In this document: piece after piece, positions 45,754 through 56,264 of the stretch | Numbering within the stretch: position 1 is the stretch's first letter | Layout of the letters: each line of letters begins with the position of its first letter | Assembly (NCBI RefSeq): GCF_002744175.1 | Contig: NZ_NKHF01000009.1 | Coordinates: 1-60,607 of the forward strand | Source of the DNA: Pseudoalteromonas piscicida | GTDB taxonomy: Bacteria; Pseudomonadota; Gammaproteobacteria; Enterobacterales; Alteromonadaceae | Reading direction: 5' to 3' | Length of the DNA: 60,607 nt | Made by a program: the position numbers and the translations under genes | The notes under the pieces: model-generated | Seen by the model: the letters and a program-made list of their open reading frames with translations, nothing else | Databases searched by the model: none | Told to the model about the DNA's origin: nothing

Positions 45754-47890
45754 CAAACACACCTTCAATTTGCATCAATTTGGTTACTAAACGGTGCATA
45801 GCAGACAGGTCGTCCACTTCTACTTTCATCAAAAATACAGCGACATTTTTATCGTCTTGTGTTTGTACATTCATATTGAGCACATTGACTTTTTCGTTCG
45901 CTAACACCGAGCTGATATCGCGAATGAGCCCTTGACGGTCGTGAGCTTCAATTTTTAAGGTAATGGCATATGAGGCTTTAACATCATCAGACCAACTCAC
46001 CTCGATCTCTCGCTCTGGGTGTTTGTCTGTAATATGAGCGAACGATTCACAATCATGACGATGTACCGCTATGCCTCGCCCTTGGGTAATATAGCCAACA
46101 ATTTCGTCCCCCGGTACAGGTTGACAACATTTGGCCATATGACTCATCAAACTGCCAACACCGTCAACAATCACTGCATTTTTTTCGCCTTTATTGCGCT
46201 TCGGCGATGATATTTTCAGCTTAGGAGGGTCTTCAGGCTTGTCCTGCACATAATTTAGAAACTGATTGATACGAATATCACCAGCGCCAATTGCGACCAT
46301 TAAATCATCCAAAACCTTAAAGTTAAAACGCTCAATAGCAGGATCTAAATCTTTGTAAGTAAGGTCTAGCTTTTGCAAATGATTATCTAAAATCTCTTTG
46401 CCTGCTTGCAGGTTTTTATCGCGATCTTGTTGTTTAAACCAATGATGTATCTTACTTCGCGCTCTGGATGAGTGGATATAGCCGAGTGACGGATTTAACC
46501 AGTCCCGACTTGGTGAGGCATTTTTCTGTGTCAGTATTTCTACCTGATCACCTGTGCGTAAGGTATAAGTAAATGGCACGATTTTGCCAAATACTTTGGC
46601 ACCAATGCAGCGATGACCAACATTGGAGTGAATATAGTAGGCAAAATCGAGCGGTGTAGAACCCAGTGGTAAGTCGAAAATATCGCCTTTTGGGGTAAAC
46701 ACGTAAACGCGATCCTCAACAACCTGATTTTTGAGCTCGTCGGCAATTTCACTACCATCAACCACTTCTTCTTGCCACTGTAATAATTTACGTAGCCAAC
46801 TGATTTTTTGTTCATAACCAGAGTTTCTGCCAGGTAGTGCGCCTTCTTTGTACATCCAATGGGCTGCGACACCCAGCTCAGCATCTCGGTGCATGGCTTC
46901 GGTGCGGATTTGAATTTCCACTGTTTTGCCCTCGGGGCCAAATACCACCGTATGGATAGACTGATAACCGTTTTGCTTTGGTGTGGCAATGTAATCGTCA
47001 AACTCTTTATTTAGGTGGCGCCAGCTCGTATGGACAATACCCAATGCGGCGTAACAGTCTTGGATCTCGTCCACAACCACACGCATCGCTCGGATGTCGA
47101 ATAGTTGTTCGAACTCATATCCCTTTTGCATCATCTTTTTATAGATGCTGTAAATATGCTTAGGGCGACCGTATACCTGAGCTTTAATCCCTGCATCCGC
47201 GAGCCTTTGAGCAACCGAACTGACCATATTCTCCATGTAAGCTTCACGGTCTAAACGTTTGTCCGACAACTTTTTAGCAATTGATTTATAAGTATCCGGG
47301 TGCAGATACCTAAAAGATAAATCTTCCAACTCCCACTTTAATTGCCCAATTCCTAAGCGATTGGCCAGTGGAGCAAAAATATTAGCGGCGGCTTTAGCTG
47401 CAACCACGCGCTCCTCTTCTGAGGCTTTTTTTACCGCACGGAGATGGCAAATTTGCTCAGCAAGCTTAATCACCACTGCTCTCACATCCTCAACCATGGC
47501 AAGTAACATGCGACGAATATTATCCACTTGTACTTTACCTGAGCTTTGGTGGGCCAGCGTGCTGATAGTATCCATGTTCTCTACGCCTTTTAGGAGCAAA
47601 GAAATATTGTCGCCCAGCTGTTCTTGCACTTGCTCTAGAGACAAGCGATTAGCAACAAAATAAGGAGTTAAAAACGCAGTTGCTAAAGACTCACTATCAA
47701 AATTTAGATCAGCCAATATCTCCACCATTTCAATCGCCTGGTTAAGATAGTTTGATGACTCATCTGCAGGGCAGAGTTCATAGGCCTTTTGCAGCCATTC
47801 ACGTTGATCTTCTGATAAGTTCAGGATAGTGAGTCGCGCATCAAACTCTAATGGCAAAGTAGTTTGATGCGACTGCCGAGTAGCAACCAT
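45737..47890 (-). CDS. relA: ppGpp synthetase RelA
   Basis: Ribosome-associated synthetase of the stringent response. The 717-residue protein has a degenerate HD-like N-terminal region (lacking the hydrolase HD pair, as in monofunctional RelA), the synthetase domain (about 235-400) with GRPKHIYSIYKKM, the acidic EFDDYIATPKQNGYQSIHTV typical of RelA rather than SpoT, a TGS domain (VYVFTPKGDIFDLPLGSTPL), a conserved-Cys region (KCCQPVPGDEIVGY) and a C-terminal ACT domain. It is followed by mazG with overlap. Confidence 0.95.
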   Translation of the reverse strand: MVATRQSHQTTLPLEFDARLTILNLSEDQREWLQKAYELCPADESSNYLNQAIEMVEILADLNFDSESLATAFLTPYFVANRLSLEQVQEQLGDNISLLLKGVENMDTISTLAHQSSGKVQVDNIRRMLLAMVEDVRAVVIKLAEQICHLRAVKKASEEERVVAAKAAANIFAPLANRLGIGQLKWELEDLSFRYLHPDTYKSIAKKLSDKRLDREAYMENMVSSVAQRLADAGIKAQVYGRPKHIYSIYKKMMQKGYEFEQLFDIRAMRVVVDEIQDCYAALGIVHTSWRHLNKEFDDYIATPKQNGYQSIHTVVFGPEGKTVEIQIRTEAMHRDAELGVAAHWMYKEGALPGRNSGYEQKISWLRKLLQWQEEVVDGSEIADELKNQVVEDRVYVFTPKGDIFDLPLGSTPLDFAYYIHSNVGHRCIGAKVFGKIVPFTYTLRTGDQVEILTQKNASPSRDWLNPSLGYIHSSRARSKIHHWFKQQDRDKNLQAGKEILDNHLQKLDLTYKDLDPAIERFNFKVLDDLMVAIGAGDIRINQFLNYVQDKPEDPPKLKISSPKRNKGEKNAVIVDGVGSLMSHMAKCCQPVPGDEIVGYITQGRGIAVHRHDCESFAHITDKHPEREIEVSWSDDVKASYAITLKIEAHDRQGLIRDISSVLANEKVNVLNMNVQTQDDKNVAVFLMKVEVDDLSAMHRLVTKLMQIEGVFDAKRL

Positions 47891-48026
47891 GTTGTGATAC
47901 CTCCTTCAAAATTGCTTACCAGTATCATTAAACGCTGTTGGCTGATCTGGTATCGTTTTACCCGCCTCATTCTCGGATAAATGATGTAACTGCTTAGGAA
48001 CCGAATTACGTTATCTAAAGCTTTGG

Positions 48027-49346
48027 TTACTTGTGCTGCTTTGTAAACAGCGCCATGGTTTCAATATGTCCGGTGTGGACAAACATGTTCATTAAACCAA
48101 GTTTTTCTAGTTCAAACCCAGCTTGACAGATCACTTGTGTATCGCGAGCCAGCGTCACAGGGTCACATGACACGTATAAGACACGTTTGAACTGAGTTAG
48201 CGGTAGTCGCTGCAATACTTCAAGCGCACCCGGTCTCGAAGGATCGAGCACCAACACATCCAAACTCTCATCAAACCATGCAGCTTGGGTGATCGGTTGG
48301 GTTAAATCAAAGCAATAAAATTGCACATTATCGATTTGATTAGTTTGCGCATTTTGTTCGGCCATTGCAACCGATTGCACCTCACCTTCAACACCAATTA
48401 CACTTTTTGCTTGTTTTGCAAGCACTAAAGAGAAGTTGCCTACTCCACAAAAAAGATCCAGTACCTTTTCACTGCTTGTTGGCTGAAGCCACGCCATCGC
48501 TTGGTGCAACATGGCTTCGTTCACAGCTTGATTAACCTGAATAAAGTTACTTAACTTAAATTCAAGTGTTAGGTCAAACTCGCTTAAACGATACTGTGGC
48601 AGCTGTGGATATAGCACTGGGTTTTCACCATCGTCAAATAACACCTGATACTGCTCAAGGCCCGCCTTTAAGGCATCTCGGGTAGTATCCGACAGTGCTT
48701 TAGTATGCCGAAAGAGCACAAAATTATGATTATCCGCTTGGCACAGTTGAATATGACTGATCAACTTAAATTCACTTAATGAGCCCGCTAGGTTGTTCAG
48801 TGCAGCGAAAATACGATCAAACGGAGAAACCAACACATCACATTGTTCAATATCAATGATGTTTTTTGATTGCTGTGCTCTAAACCCTAATCTCACTTTT
48901 TTGGTTTGTTTGTCATAGATACACGCGATGCGCGCAGCACGACGATAATGAAGCGGGGAAAAAGTAATAGGCGGATACCAAGGAACCTGAGCTATATTTG
49001 CAAAGCGTGCAAATAGCTTCTCAACTGCGTGCTGCTTTTCACTAAGCTGACCCTCAACAGCTTGATGCTGCAAACTACAGCCACCACACTGTGTATAGTG
49101 CGGACAAAATGCTTGCGTCCGCTCAGGTGAAGCCTCAATTACCTTAGTGACTTTGGCTTCTAATAATTTCGCTTTAGCCTGCGTAACTTGTGCCCTTACT
49201 CGCTCACTGGTCAATGCGCCGGTAATAAAACACACTTTACCATCGTGACGAGCAACACCCCTGCCCTGATGATCCATTGACGCTACTGTTAGCTCTATTT
49301 GCTTTGACGGCTTAACGGCTTTCTTAGCACGAAAAATCTGTGCCAT
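48027..49346 (-). CDS. rlmD: 23S rRNA (uracil-1939-C5)-methyltransferase RlmD
   Basis: Methylates U1939 of 23S rRNA with S-adenosylmethionine. From ATG 49346 (GAGGA upstream) it has 439 residues: a TRAM domain with a TVASMDHQGRGVARHDGK start, iron-sulfur ligands in CPHYTQCGGCSLQH, the SAM motif DLFCGVGNFSL, and the catalytic Cys in YVSCDPVTLARD. The extra nine residues of the longer frame match no family start. It is divergent from barA, as in E. coli. Confidence 0.94.
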   Translation of the reverse strand: MAQIFRAKKAVKPSKQIELTVASMDHQGRGVARHDGKVCFITGALTSERVRAQVTQAKAKLLEAKVTKVIEASPERTQAFCPHYTQCGGCSLQHQAVEGQLSEKQHAVEKLFARFANIAQVPWYPPITFSPLHYRRAARIACIYDKQTKKVRLGFRAQQSKNIIDIEQCDVLVSPFDRIFAALNNLAGSLSEFKLISHIQLCQADNHNFVLFRHTKALSDTTRDALKAGLEQYQVLFDDGENPVLYPQLPQYRLSEFDLTLEFKLSNFIQVNQAVNEAMLHQAMAWLQPTSSEKVLDLFCGVGNFSLVLAKQAKSVIGVEGEVQSVAMAEQNAQTNQIDNVQFYCFDLTQPITQAAWFDESLDVLVLDPSRPGALEVLQRLPLTQFKRVLYVSCDPVTLARDTQVICQAGFELEKLGLMNMFVHTGHIETMALFTKQHK

Positions 49347-49424
49347 TGGGTTCCTCATTTGTTTGCTTATCACGTCGGTAAAAGATACTCTTAGTTACAG
49401 ATTTCTCTGCACTTTTTTGACCCT

Positions 49425-52190
49425 ATGACAAAATTAAACCTGCGTGACAGTATTTTATTACTCACACTCTTGCCAACCCTATTAGTTGGCTTGCTACTTG
49501 GTGGCTATTTTACTATAAATCGCTACGTAGAGCTTGAGGAAATTCTGATAAGTCAGGGAAATCGCATTGCAGAGTCGCTGGCAATGTCGGTGGAGTACCC
49601 AATCGAAAAACAAGACAAAGCCCATCTCCATCGTATTTTAAGCCAAGCCCATAATAAACATGCTCCACTGGTAAAGAGTATTGCACTATTTGATAAACAA
49701 AATCAGTTGATCCTCACCAGTAACTATCATAGCAACTTTGATAAACTGCATTACTTTGGTGAGGTAGAAAAATTACAAACCACAGAAGTATCAACGCTAA
49801 AAAATACCTTTGTTTTTTATTCTCCTGTCAAAAACCATTTAGCCAAAAAAACGGATTGGCATAGCGCAGAGCCTGCAACTCTCGCAATACTGGTCGTCGA
49901 AATAAGCAAAGATCAAGCGCTTATCTCGCAACAACGCGCATTGATCTTAAGTGCCATCGTGATCATTTTTTCATTTTTACTGAGCATTATGTTGGCGATG
50001 CGACTGTCACGTATGTTGACTAAACCCATTGCGAACTTGATTTTAGCCACCGATAAACTCAATGAGGGTAAACAAGACATTGCTATTAATGAACCGATGC
50101 GCGGTGAATTCGAGTTACTGCGCCAAGGCTTGATTGTGATCGGTAAAAAAATGGCGAATCAAAAAGATGAAATGCAAAAACACATTGATCAGGCCACCAG
50201 TGATTACCGCGAAACACTCGAACAGTATGAAACACAAAACATCCAGCTCAACATCGCTAAAAAAGAAGCGCAAGACGCCAACCGAGTGAAGTCTGATTTC
50301 TTGGCCAAGATGAGTCATGAATTAAGAACACCACTCAATGGCGTTATCGGCTTCACACGCCAGCTCTATAAAACGCCACTAAATAAACATCAAAAGGACT
50401 ATTTAGACACCATCGAGCTATCGGCCAATAGCCTACTCACTATTATCAGTGACATTCTCGACTTCTCAAAGCTAGAAGCGGGTGCGATGGAGCTAGAAAA
50501 TATCCAGTTTGAATTACGTGATGCCGTGAATGAAGTGATGACGCTGCTAGCCCCAAGTGCGCACGATAAACAACTAGAATTCTCTATTTCGGTGAACCGC
50601 CAAGTACCAGACAACTTGATTGGTGACCCAACCCGCTTTAAACAAGTACTGACCAATCTTATCAGTAACGCCATTAAATTTACTGAAAAAGGCTCAGTCA
50701 AGGTGGATATCAACCACCGCTTGATGGACGAATCCCAATCTTCACTGCTAGTTTCGGTCAGTGATACTGGGGTAGGTATTGCCCAAGACAAGCAAGACGC
50801 CTTGTTTACGCCATTTGCTCAAGCAGATACCAGTATCACTCGTAAGTTTGGTGGCACGGGCCTTGGCCTTATCATCACTAAACATATAGTCGAAGCCATG
50901 GATGGGCGGATCACCTTGAATTCCGCACCCGGCAACGGCACTTGTTTCTCATTTAATGCTGTCTTTGCCTTACCAAATCGTTTATATAATGATGATTTGC
51001 CGAGTAAACCATTAGAAAATAAACGCGTGCTTTACTTTGAACCGCAAGAACATACCCATTATGCAGTAGTGTCGCAGCTGCAAGGGTGGGACATGCAGAT
51101 CACCCGCTGCTTAACCGAAGAAGCGTTTGAACAAGCACTAGCACAAGACTTTAACTATGATATTTGCCTAATTGGCTCAATGGCAAGTGTTGACCAAATG
51201 CAAGCCGTAAAAGGCTATATAAAGCAAGCTAGAGACTCTACTGATTATCTCTATTTGATGGTTAATACCGTCTCTCATAATATGCGTGAAGCGCTCATCG
51301 GTAGCGGTGCGGACGCCTGCTTAAGCAAACCTCTCAATCATAGAAAATTATGTGAAATGCTTGCAGCGCCCTATCGCTTAGATCACCCAGATATGAGTGC
51401 AAATGAGATTGAAGCTAACAGCCTGCCTTTAAAAGTATTGGTTGCCGACGACAATGACGCAAATTTAAAGCTGATCTGCACATTATTAGACGAGCAAGTT
51501 GAGGCTATTGATACGGCACATAATGGCTCTCAGGCAGTCGCCCTTTGTAAGTCTAGGAAATACGATCTGATCTTTATGGATATACAGATGCCAATTATGG
51601 ACGGGATTAGCGCCTGTAAAAGTATTAGAGAATCGTCGTTAAACGAAGATACCCCAATCATTGCAGTAACAGCTCATGCGCTAGCAGGAGAAAAGGAGCA
51701 GCTGCTCAAAGATGGTTTCAGTAATTATATGACCAAGCCTATTGATGAGGATATGCTCAAACAAATCATTTGCGATCATAGCACTTCATCACCGCTTGCC
51801 AGACAAAAGCATGTGGCAAATCAGCAGCACAGCGTGCCTCCTTTCGAGAGCCAAATGTTGGATTGGGGATTGGCGCTGCAACGCGCAGGGAACAAGCCTG
51901 ATCTTGCGCTTGAAATGCTGAATATGCTGCTCTCTAGCGTCCCTGAAACATTGCAACAACTTGAATCAGCGCAGGATGCTGAGGATTTGAGTACGCTACT
52001 CAAAGTAGTGCATAAATTTCATGGTGCCTGTTGCTACACCGGCGTACCAACACTCAAGAAGTTAGCAGAAACCATAGAGACGAGCCTCAAACAGGAAAGG
52101 CCGTTGAGCGATATTGAGCCTGAACTATTTGAATTAGTAGATGGCTTAACCCTGTTACTTAATGATGCTCAGCCAAAACTTAAAGGGTAA
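49425..52190 (+). CDS. barA: hybrid sensor histidine kinase BarA (GacS/VarS)
   Basis: Inner-membrane sensor that, with UvrY/GacA, controls Csr small RNAs and thereby motility, biofilm and carbon use. The 921-residue protein has TM1 (about 10-30), a periplasmic domain, TM2 (about 172-192), HAMP, a HisKA domain with His298 in SHELRTPLNG, an ATPase domain (TNLISNAIKFT, GTGLGL), a degenerate receiver-like region, a receiver domain with Asp719 in MDIQMPIMDG, and a C-terminal HPt domain with His866 in HKFHGACCY. All three phosphorelay residues are present. Confidence 0.95.
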   Translation: MTKLNLRDSILLLTLLPTLLVGLLLGGYFTINRYVELEEILISQGNRIAESLAMSVEYPIEKQDKAHLHRILSQAHNKHAPLVKSIALFDKQNQLILTSNYHSNFDKLHYFGEVEKLQTTEVSTLKNTFVFYSPVKNHLAKKTDWHSAEPATLAILVVEISKDQALISQQRALILSAIVIIFSFLLSIMLAMRLSRMLTKPIANLILATDKLNEGKQDIAINEPMRGEFELLRQGLIVIGKKMANQKDEMQKHIDQATSDYRETLEQYETQNIQLNIAKKEAQDANRVKSDFLAKMSHELRTPLNGVIGFTRQLYKTPLNKHQKDYLDTIELSANSLLTIISDILDFSKLEAGAMELENIQFELRDAVNEVMTLLAPSAHDKQLEFSISVNRQVPDNLIGDPTRFKQVLTNLISNAIKFTEKGSVKVDINHRLMDESQSSLLVSVSDTGVGIAQDKQDALFTPFAQADTSITRKFGGTGLGLIITKHIVEAMDGRITLNSAPGNGTCFSFNAVFALPNRLYNDDLPSKPLENKRVLYFEPQEHTHYAVVSQLQGWDMQITRCLTEEAFEQALAQDFNYDICLIGSMASVDQMQAVKGYIKQARDSTDYLYLMVNTVSHNMREALIGSGADACLSKPLNHRKLCEMLAAPYRLDHPDMSANEIEANSLPLKVLVADDNDANLKLICTLLDEQVEAIDTAHNGSQAVALCKSRKYDLIFMDIQMPIMDGISACKSIRESSLNEDTPIIAVTAHALAGEKEQLLKDGFSNYMTKPIDEDMLKQIICDHSTSSPLARQKHVANQQHSVPPFESQMLDWGLALQRAGNKPDLALEMLNMLLSSVPETLQQLESAQDAEDLSTLLKVVHKFHGACCYTGVPTLKKLAETIETSLKQERPLSDIEPELFELVDGLTLLLNDAQPKLKG

Positions 52191-52296
52191 GACTAATTAA
52201 CCTGAGCTTCGGATAATCAATCAAGTGCGAGTGAGCTTCCCATACAGGTAGTCTCAACACCATACGCTTAGTCGCACAATAACACCTACCTATGCG

Positions 52297-52331
52297 CGGC
52301 AACCGCTTTACTTTTTACAAAACGGTTGCCG
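52297..52331. terminator. 9-bp inverted repeat after barA
   Basis: CGGCAACCG (52297-52305) pairs with CGGTTGCCG (52323-52331), with a 17-base loop. It is 107 bases after the barA stop and 100 before mipA. The T-content after it is weak, so it may be a terminator for barA or an operator for mipA. Confidence 0.4.
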
Positions 52332-52431
52332 ACAATTTATTACATTTTCTCACAGTACTTACCGCTCCCTTGTAACAAACTTATTACATTCTAAATCTTG
52401 CTACTTTTTTAACCCACGAAAGGAATTCAGT

Positions 52432-53217
52432 ATGTCTACTTGCAAGTCAACACTCATCATAACTACAACATTAACCTTATTTGCTTCTGCTTTTTGTCAT
52501 GCGATTGAGCCACAGTCAGATGAATGGCAAGTTCGTTTAGGAGGGGGTGCCGCCGCTGCCGATTTACCATGGAAAGGTGTTGATAGTGAACTTATTTCAA
52601 TTCCTATCATAGATATCCAAAAAGGAAACTGGTTTATCAACAAAGATAGCCTAATTGGATATCGCTTTCCTATCACGGAGGACATATCTGTGTATTCGGG
52701 ACTTGGCTACCGTGAAGACGGCTATGATGGCGTATTTAGAGATGCAAAATCAGAAGATGAAATCTTTACCGGTTATGATTCACCTGATGGTGATGTGACT
52801 GTCAATTACGGGATCACGTATTTATGGTTTACTCTTTCTGGTCGTAGTGATGTTTCAAATAACTCAGACTCAACCACCGCAGCGCTCTCTGTATCCATTC
52901 CGTTTTATAATAATGGCCGGGGATTCAAAGTCTCCATTGTAGGTAGTGCTGAGTGGCAACAATCTGACTACGTCAATTACATTTATGGGATCAGTGGTGA
53001 TAATGTTGATGTTAGCCGTGGCCGGGTCGGCTATCTCACGTCAGATGACGCCATTAATATTTCTGCTGGCATTACAGCACATTACCAATTAAAAACCCAA
53101 CTTAGTCTTGTTGGCGGGATAACCCGTACTAAGCTTGATGATGTGATTGCAGACAGTCCACTCCTTGACCGTGATACAAGCGATGTAGCCTACGCTGGAC
53201 TCGTTTACCAGTTTTAA
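52432..53217 (+). CDS. MipA/OmpV family outer-membrane protein
   Basis: Beta-barrel outer-membrane protein of 261 residues. It has a signal peptide (cleavage probably after CHA), the family start SDEWQVRLGGGAAAADLPWK, YRFPITEDISVYSGLGYR, and a C-terminal strand with final Phe (YAGLVYQF) as needed for barrel assembly. MipA scaffolds murein synthases in E. coli, and OmpV-type proteins respond to osmolarity or antibiotics; this one's role is not determined. AAAGGA precedes the ATG. It is a single-gene transcript facing purF. Confidence 0.88.
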   Translation: MSTCKSTLIITTTLTLFASAFCHAIEPQSDEWQVRLGGGAAAADLPWKGVDSELISIPIIDIQKGNWFINKDSLIGYRFPITEDISVYSGLGYREDGYDGVFRDAKSEDEIFTGYDSPDGDVTVNYGITYLWFTLSGRSDVSNNSDSTTAALSVSIPFYNNGRGFKVSIVGSAEWQQSDYVNYIYGISGDNVDVSRGRVGYLTSDDAINISAGITAHYQLKTQLSLVGGITRTKLDDVIADSPLLDRDTSDVAYAGLVYQF

Positions 53218-53221
53218 TATC

Positions 53222-53290
53222 AATTGAATTAATTCTCTAATCAATTTGAAGAGTGAAATAGCATATTAGCGTCGTTAAAAATTTCTCATT
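53222..53290. repeat. dispersed intergenic repeat, copy B
   Basis: Ungapped similarity to 41407-41475 (about 59 of 69 bases by hand), beginning 5 bases after the mipA stop. Here it does not precede a gene on either strand, so it is unlikely to be kept only as a promoter. Confidence 0.7.
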
Positions 53291-53308
53291 TAGAGCAAAA
53301 AACACAAA

Positions 53309-53333
53309 AAAACCCAAGGCAAGCTTGGGTTTT
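53309..53333. terminator. bidirectional terminator between mipA and purF
   Basis: AAAACCCAAG (53309-53318) pairs with CTTGGGTTTT (53324-53333) around a five-base loop, with an A-run before and a T-run after, so it works in both directions. Confidence 0.88.
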
Positions 53334-53354
53334 TCTATTCAACAGCAAGGTGCT

Positions 53355-54887
53355 TTAATCGCCCTCACCGTTTTCTGTTTCTTGGTTATGCAATTCAAGG
53401 CTTGCTGACATTGCGGCTTCGCGTGTCGATTTAGCCGAGTCATTACGCATTTCATCAATATGGTTGAGATAATTTTGGTCGACATCACCGGTGATATACT
53501 GACCATCAAATACTGATGTTTCGAAGCGAGAGATCTCTGGGTTCTCTTGTCCAACCGCAGCAATCAAGTCACTTAGAGACTGATAAATCAAGCCGTCAGA
53601 GCCAATGCTCGCATTGATATCTTCTACTTCTCTGCCATGAGCAATTAACTCAGATGCCGAAGGCATATCTATTCCATAAACGTTCGGGAATCTAACTTCA
53701 GGTGCAGCAGATGCAAAGTATACATTCTTAGCACCGGCCTCTCTGGCCATTTCAACAATTTGCGCCGAAGTCGTGCCACGCACGATTGAGTCGTCTACAA
53801 GCAGTACATTTTTGCCTACAAATTCGCGGTCAATAGCATTGAGCTTACGACGCACTGACTTTTTACGCATTTCTTGACCAGGCATGATAAATGTGCGGCC
53901 AATATAACGGTTCTTTACAAAACCTTGACGATATGGAAGCCCCAGAACAGATGCAATCTCTAGAGCGATATCACATGATGTTTCAGGAATTGGGATCACT
54001 ACATCGATGTCTTTATCGCCCCACTCGCTGGCAATTTTCTCACCGAGTTTAGTTCCCATATTCACGCGCGTTGCATATACCGACATTTTATCGATATTTG
54101 AATCCGGACGGGCAAAGTAAACAAACTCAAAAATACACGGCGCAAGGGTCGTTTTTGCAGCGCAGATCTGTGAGAAAAACTCGCCATTTTCAGTCACATA
54201 AATTGCTTCTCCTGGCGCAACATCACGCACAAACTCAAAGCCATCAGTTGCTAGCGCTACACTTTCTGAGGCAAACATATATTCCGTGCCGCGCTCTGTT
54301 TCCTTTTTACCAAACACAAGCGGTCGAATACCATGCGGGTCTCTAAATGCCAAAATACCGTGCCCGATGATCATCGCAATACTTGCATAACCACCAGATA
54401 CAATCGACACAACTTCAGTCACTGCGGTAAACATATCTTCAGCATCTAGCTTCATCTTATCCGTTTTACCAAGCTCATGGGCTAGGATGTTAAGTAGGAT
54501 CTCTGAATCTGATGTTGTATTAACGTGACGGCGAGCTTGAGTAAATAAGCGCTCTTTGAGCTTTTCTGCATTGGTTAAGTTGCCATTGTGCGCAAGCGCA
54601 ATACCAAATGGAGAGTTTACGTAGAAAGGTTGCGCTTCTGCCGAGCTTGAAGAGCCTGCGGTAGGATAACGCACATGGCCGATACCAATGTTGCCCTGAA
54701 GGCGTTTCATGTGCCTAGTATGAAATACATCTTTTACTAGGCCGTTTGCTTTTCTTAAGCTAAACGTATTGTTGTCAATGGTAATAATGCCAGCCGCATC
54801 TTGGCCTCGGTGTTGCAAAACAGTTAAGCCATCATAAATCGCCTGATTAACAGGAGATGTTCCGACTATCCCAACGATACCACACAT
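53355..54887 (-). CDS. purF: amidophosphoribosyltransferase
   Basis: First committed step of purine synthesis, forming phosphoribosylamine from PRPP and glutamine. The 510-residue protein starts MCGIVGIVG, giving the N-terminal Cys nucleophile after Met removal. It has [17 protein letters not shown] in the glutaminase domain and the PRPP-binding [19 protein letters not shown] in the phosphoribosyltransferase domain. It follows cvpA after 18 bases, the widespread cvpA-purF arrangement. Confidence 0.97.
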   Translation of the reverse strand: MCGIVGIVGTSPVNQAIYDGLTVLQHRGQDAAGIITIDNNTFSLRKANGLVKDVFHTRHMKRLQGNIGIGHVRYPTAGSSSSAEAQPFYVNSPFGIALAHNGNLTNAEKLKERLFTQARRHVNTTSDSEILLNILAHELGKTDKMKLDAEDMFTAVTEVVSIVSGGYASIAMIIGHGILAFRDPHGIRPLVFGKKETERGTEYMFASESVALATDGFEFVRDVAPGEAIYVTENGEFFSQICAAKTTLAPCIFEFVYFARPDSNIDKMSVYATRVNMGTKLGEKIASEWGDKDIDVVIPIPETSCDIALEIASVLGLPYRQGFVKNRYIGRTFIMPGQEMRKKSVRRKLNAIDREFVGKNVLLVDDSIVRGTTSAQIVEMAREAGAKNVYFASAAPEVRFPNVYGIDMPSASELIAHGREVEDINASIGSDGLIYQSLSDLIAAVGQENPEISRFETSVFDGQYITGDVDQNYLNHIDEMRNDSAKSTREAAMSASLELHNQETENGEGD

Positions 54888-54905
54888 TAAAAATTTCCTC
54901 GCCGA

Positions 54906-55400
54906 TTAACGGTTTACTGAATTTAAAAAGCTGGAGTTATGCTCGAGGTAAGAAAAAAACCACTCGATCACAAAACCAAATTCAGGAATTAAGTTTGATG
55001 ACTTCCACCATTGCGTACTTGGCGCGCTGGTAAATGCATCAAGGAAAAAGAGTAAGGCGCTAACGACCAACACACCTCTAAGTCCACCGAATACTATCCC
55101 AAAGATCCTATCGGTGCCTGAGAGACCCGTTCTTTGAACAAGCTCACTCAAGACATAGTTAACAAGCCCACCTAACATTAAGGTCGCAATAAAGAGTATG
55201 GCTATCGCGGCTGCATTTCTTAAAAGGGGTTCTGAAATGAATGTAAGGAAGGTTGCGAGATATTGATAAAAGATACTAGAGATGAAAAAGGCGCCGATCC
55301 ATACGACAAGTGACATCGCTTCTTTGACAAAGCCTCGAAGCAAGCCAAAGATAGTCGACAAACCAACAATACCAGCAATGGTGTAATCAACCCAGATCAT
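54906..55400 (-). CDS. cvpA: CvpA family membrane protein
   Basis: Inner-membrane protein needed in E. coli for colicin V production and for envelope stress tolerance; its molecular function is unsettled. About 164 residues from ATG 55400, with four hydrophobic segments and the family pattern [20 protein letters not shown], then [24 protein letters not shown] at 55409 is an alternative start; neither has a clear ribosome binding site. Confidence 0.93.
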   Translation of the reverse strand: MIWVDYTIAGIVGLSTIFGLLRGFVKEAMSLVVWIGAFFISSIFYQYLATFLTFISEPLLRNAAAIAILFIATLMLGGLVNYVLSELVQRTGLSGTDRIFGIVFGGLRGVLVVSALLFFLDAFTSAPSTQWWKSSNLIPEFGFVIEWFFSYLEHNSSFLNSVNR

Positions 55401-55461
55401 AGTAACCAATAAGTCGTTAATGTGGGGCGCATTCTAAAAGGTTTGGCAACTAAATGCCAGA

Positions 55462-56082
55462 TCATTTTGTCACTTCAAATTGTGTCAAACGACCATTTAA
55501 CTTAGTTAATTTCTTTAATTCTGGTAACTTAGCTTCAAGTTCTGCTTTATTTAAATCTGGACCAACAAACACTTTTGTTAAGGTTCCATTCGGGGTTTTC
55601 ACCGGCTTTGTAAAGGTTTTAAAGCCGTTGTCTGCCAACTTTTTTGTCAAGGCATCAACATTAGATTTATGCGAGAAGCTTCCTAACTGAATAACATACG
55701 CCATCTGCGAAAAATTAGAAGTTTCTGGACGAGTAAGCTTAGACACTTCTACCTTTGCGGTTTGTGTAACTGGCTCAGCTTGAGTTTGGGTAGACGGCTG
55801 AGATTGCTCCGTCGTGGCCACTTGCGACTCAGGTTCCTGTAGTTTTTCATCATCCGCACTAATATCTTCTGTCGTCTCCTTGGGGAGTTCTGGCGCAAGA
55901 TTCGCCTGTGCATCGACTTTCTCTTGTAAATCTATAGTTTTAAACTCAGGCCGCTCAGGTATCGCTTTAAACCCTTCTTTATAGTGGACTTTTTCACCAT
56001 CGAGAATATTTGGAATAAAGATCACTGCTGCTACTACAACAATACTAGTTCCAACAAGGCGGTTTATAAATACTGAGTTCAC
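55462..56082 (-). CDS. dedD: DedD-like SPOR domain protein
   Basis: Septal-ring protein with a single membrane anchor and a C-terminal SPOR domain that binds denuded glycan at division sites. From the GTG at 56082 (AGAG seven bases upstream) the 206-residue protein starts with NSVFINRLVGTSIVVVAAVI, closely parallel to DedD, has a Glu/Thr/Gln-rich linker and the SPOR domain from about 130 (MAYVIQLGSFSHKSNVDALT). Unlike the SPOR-like tails at 27955-33936 it has no Cys pair. Order folC-dedD-cvpA-purF is standard. Confidence 0.92.
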   Translation of the reverse strand: MNSVFINRLVGTSIVVVAAVIFIPNILDGEKVHYKEGFKAIPERPEFKTIDLQEKVDAQANLAPELPKETTEDISADDEKLQEPESQVATTEQSQPSTQTQAEPVTQTAKVEVSKLTRPETSNFSQMAYVIQLGSFSHKSNVDALTKKLADNGFKTFTKPVKTPNGTLTKVFVGPDLNKAELEAKLPELKKLTKLNGRLTQFEVTK

Positions 56083-56264
56083 AACTTTACTCTCTACTAA
56101 AGGGTTAATCTCTACACTTTGGTACTTGCACCTAGTGGCCAATTGTATCTAAGCGAGCTCCCACGCAACAACGTTAACCGTTCCTATCTTATCCTAAATA
56201 AAAACGAGCATAGCCGCTTGAGATTTACTCGCTTCAACTTCTAAAACTGTGAGCGCGATTGGCT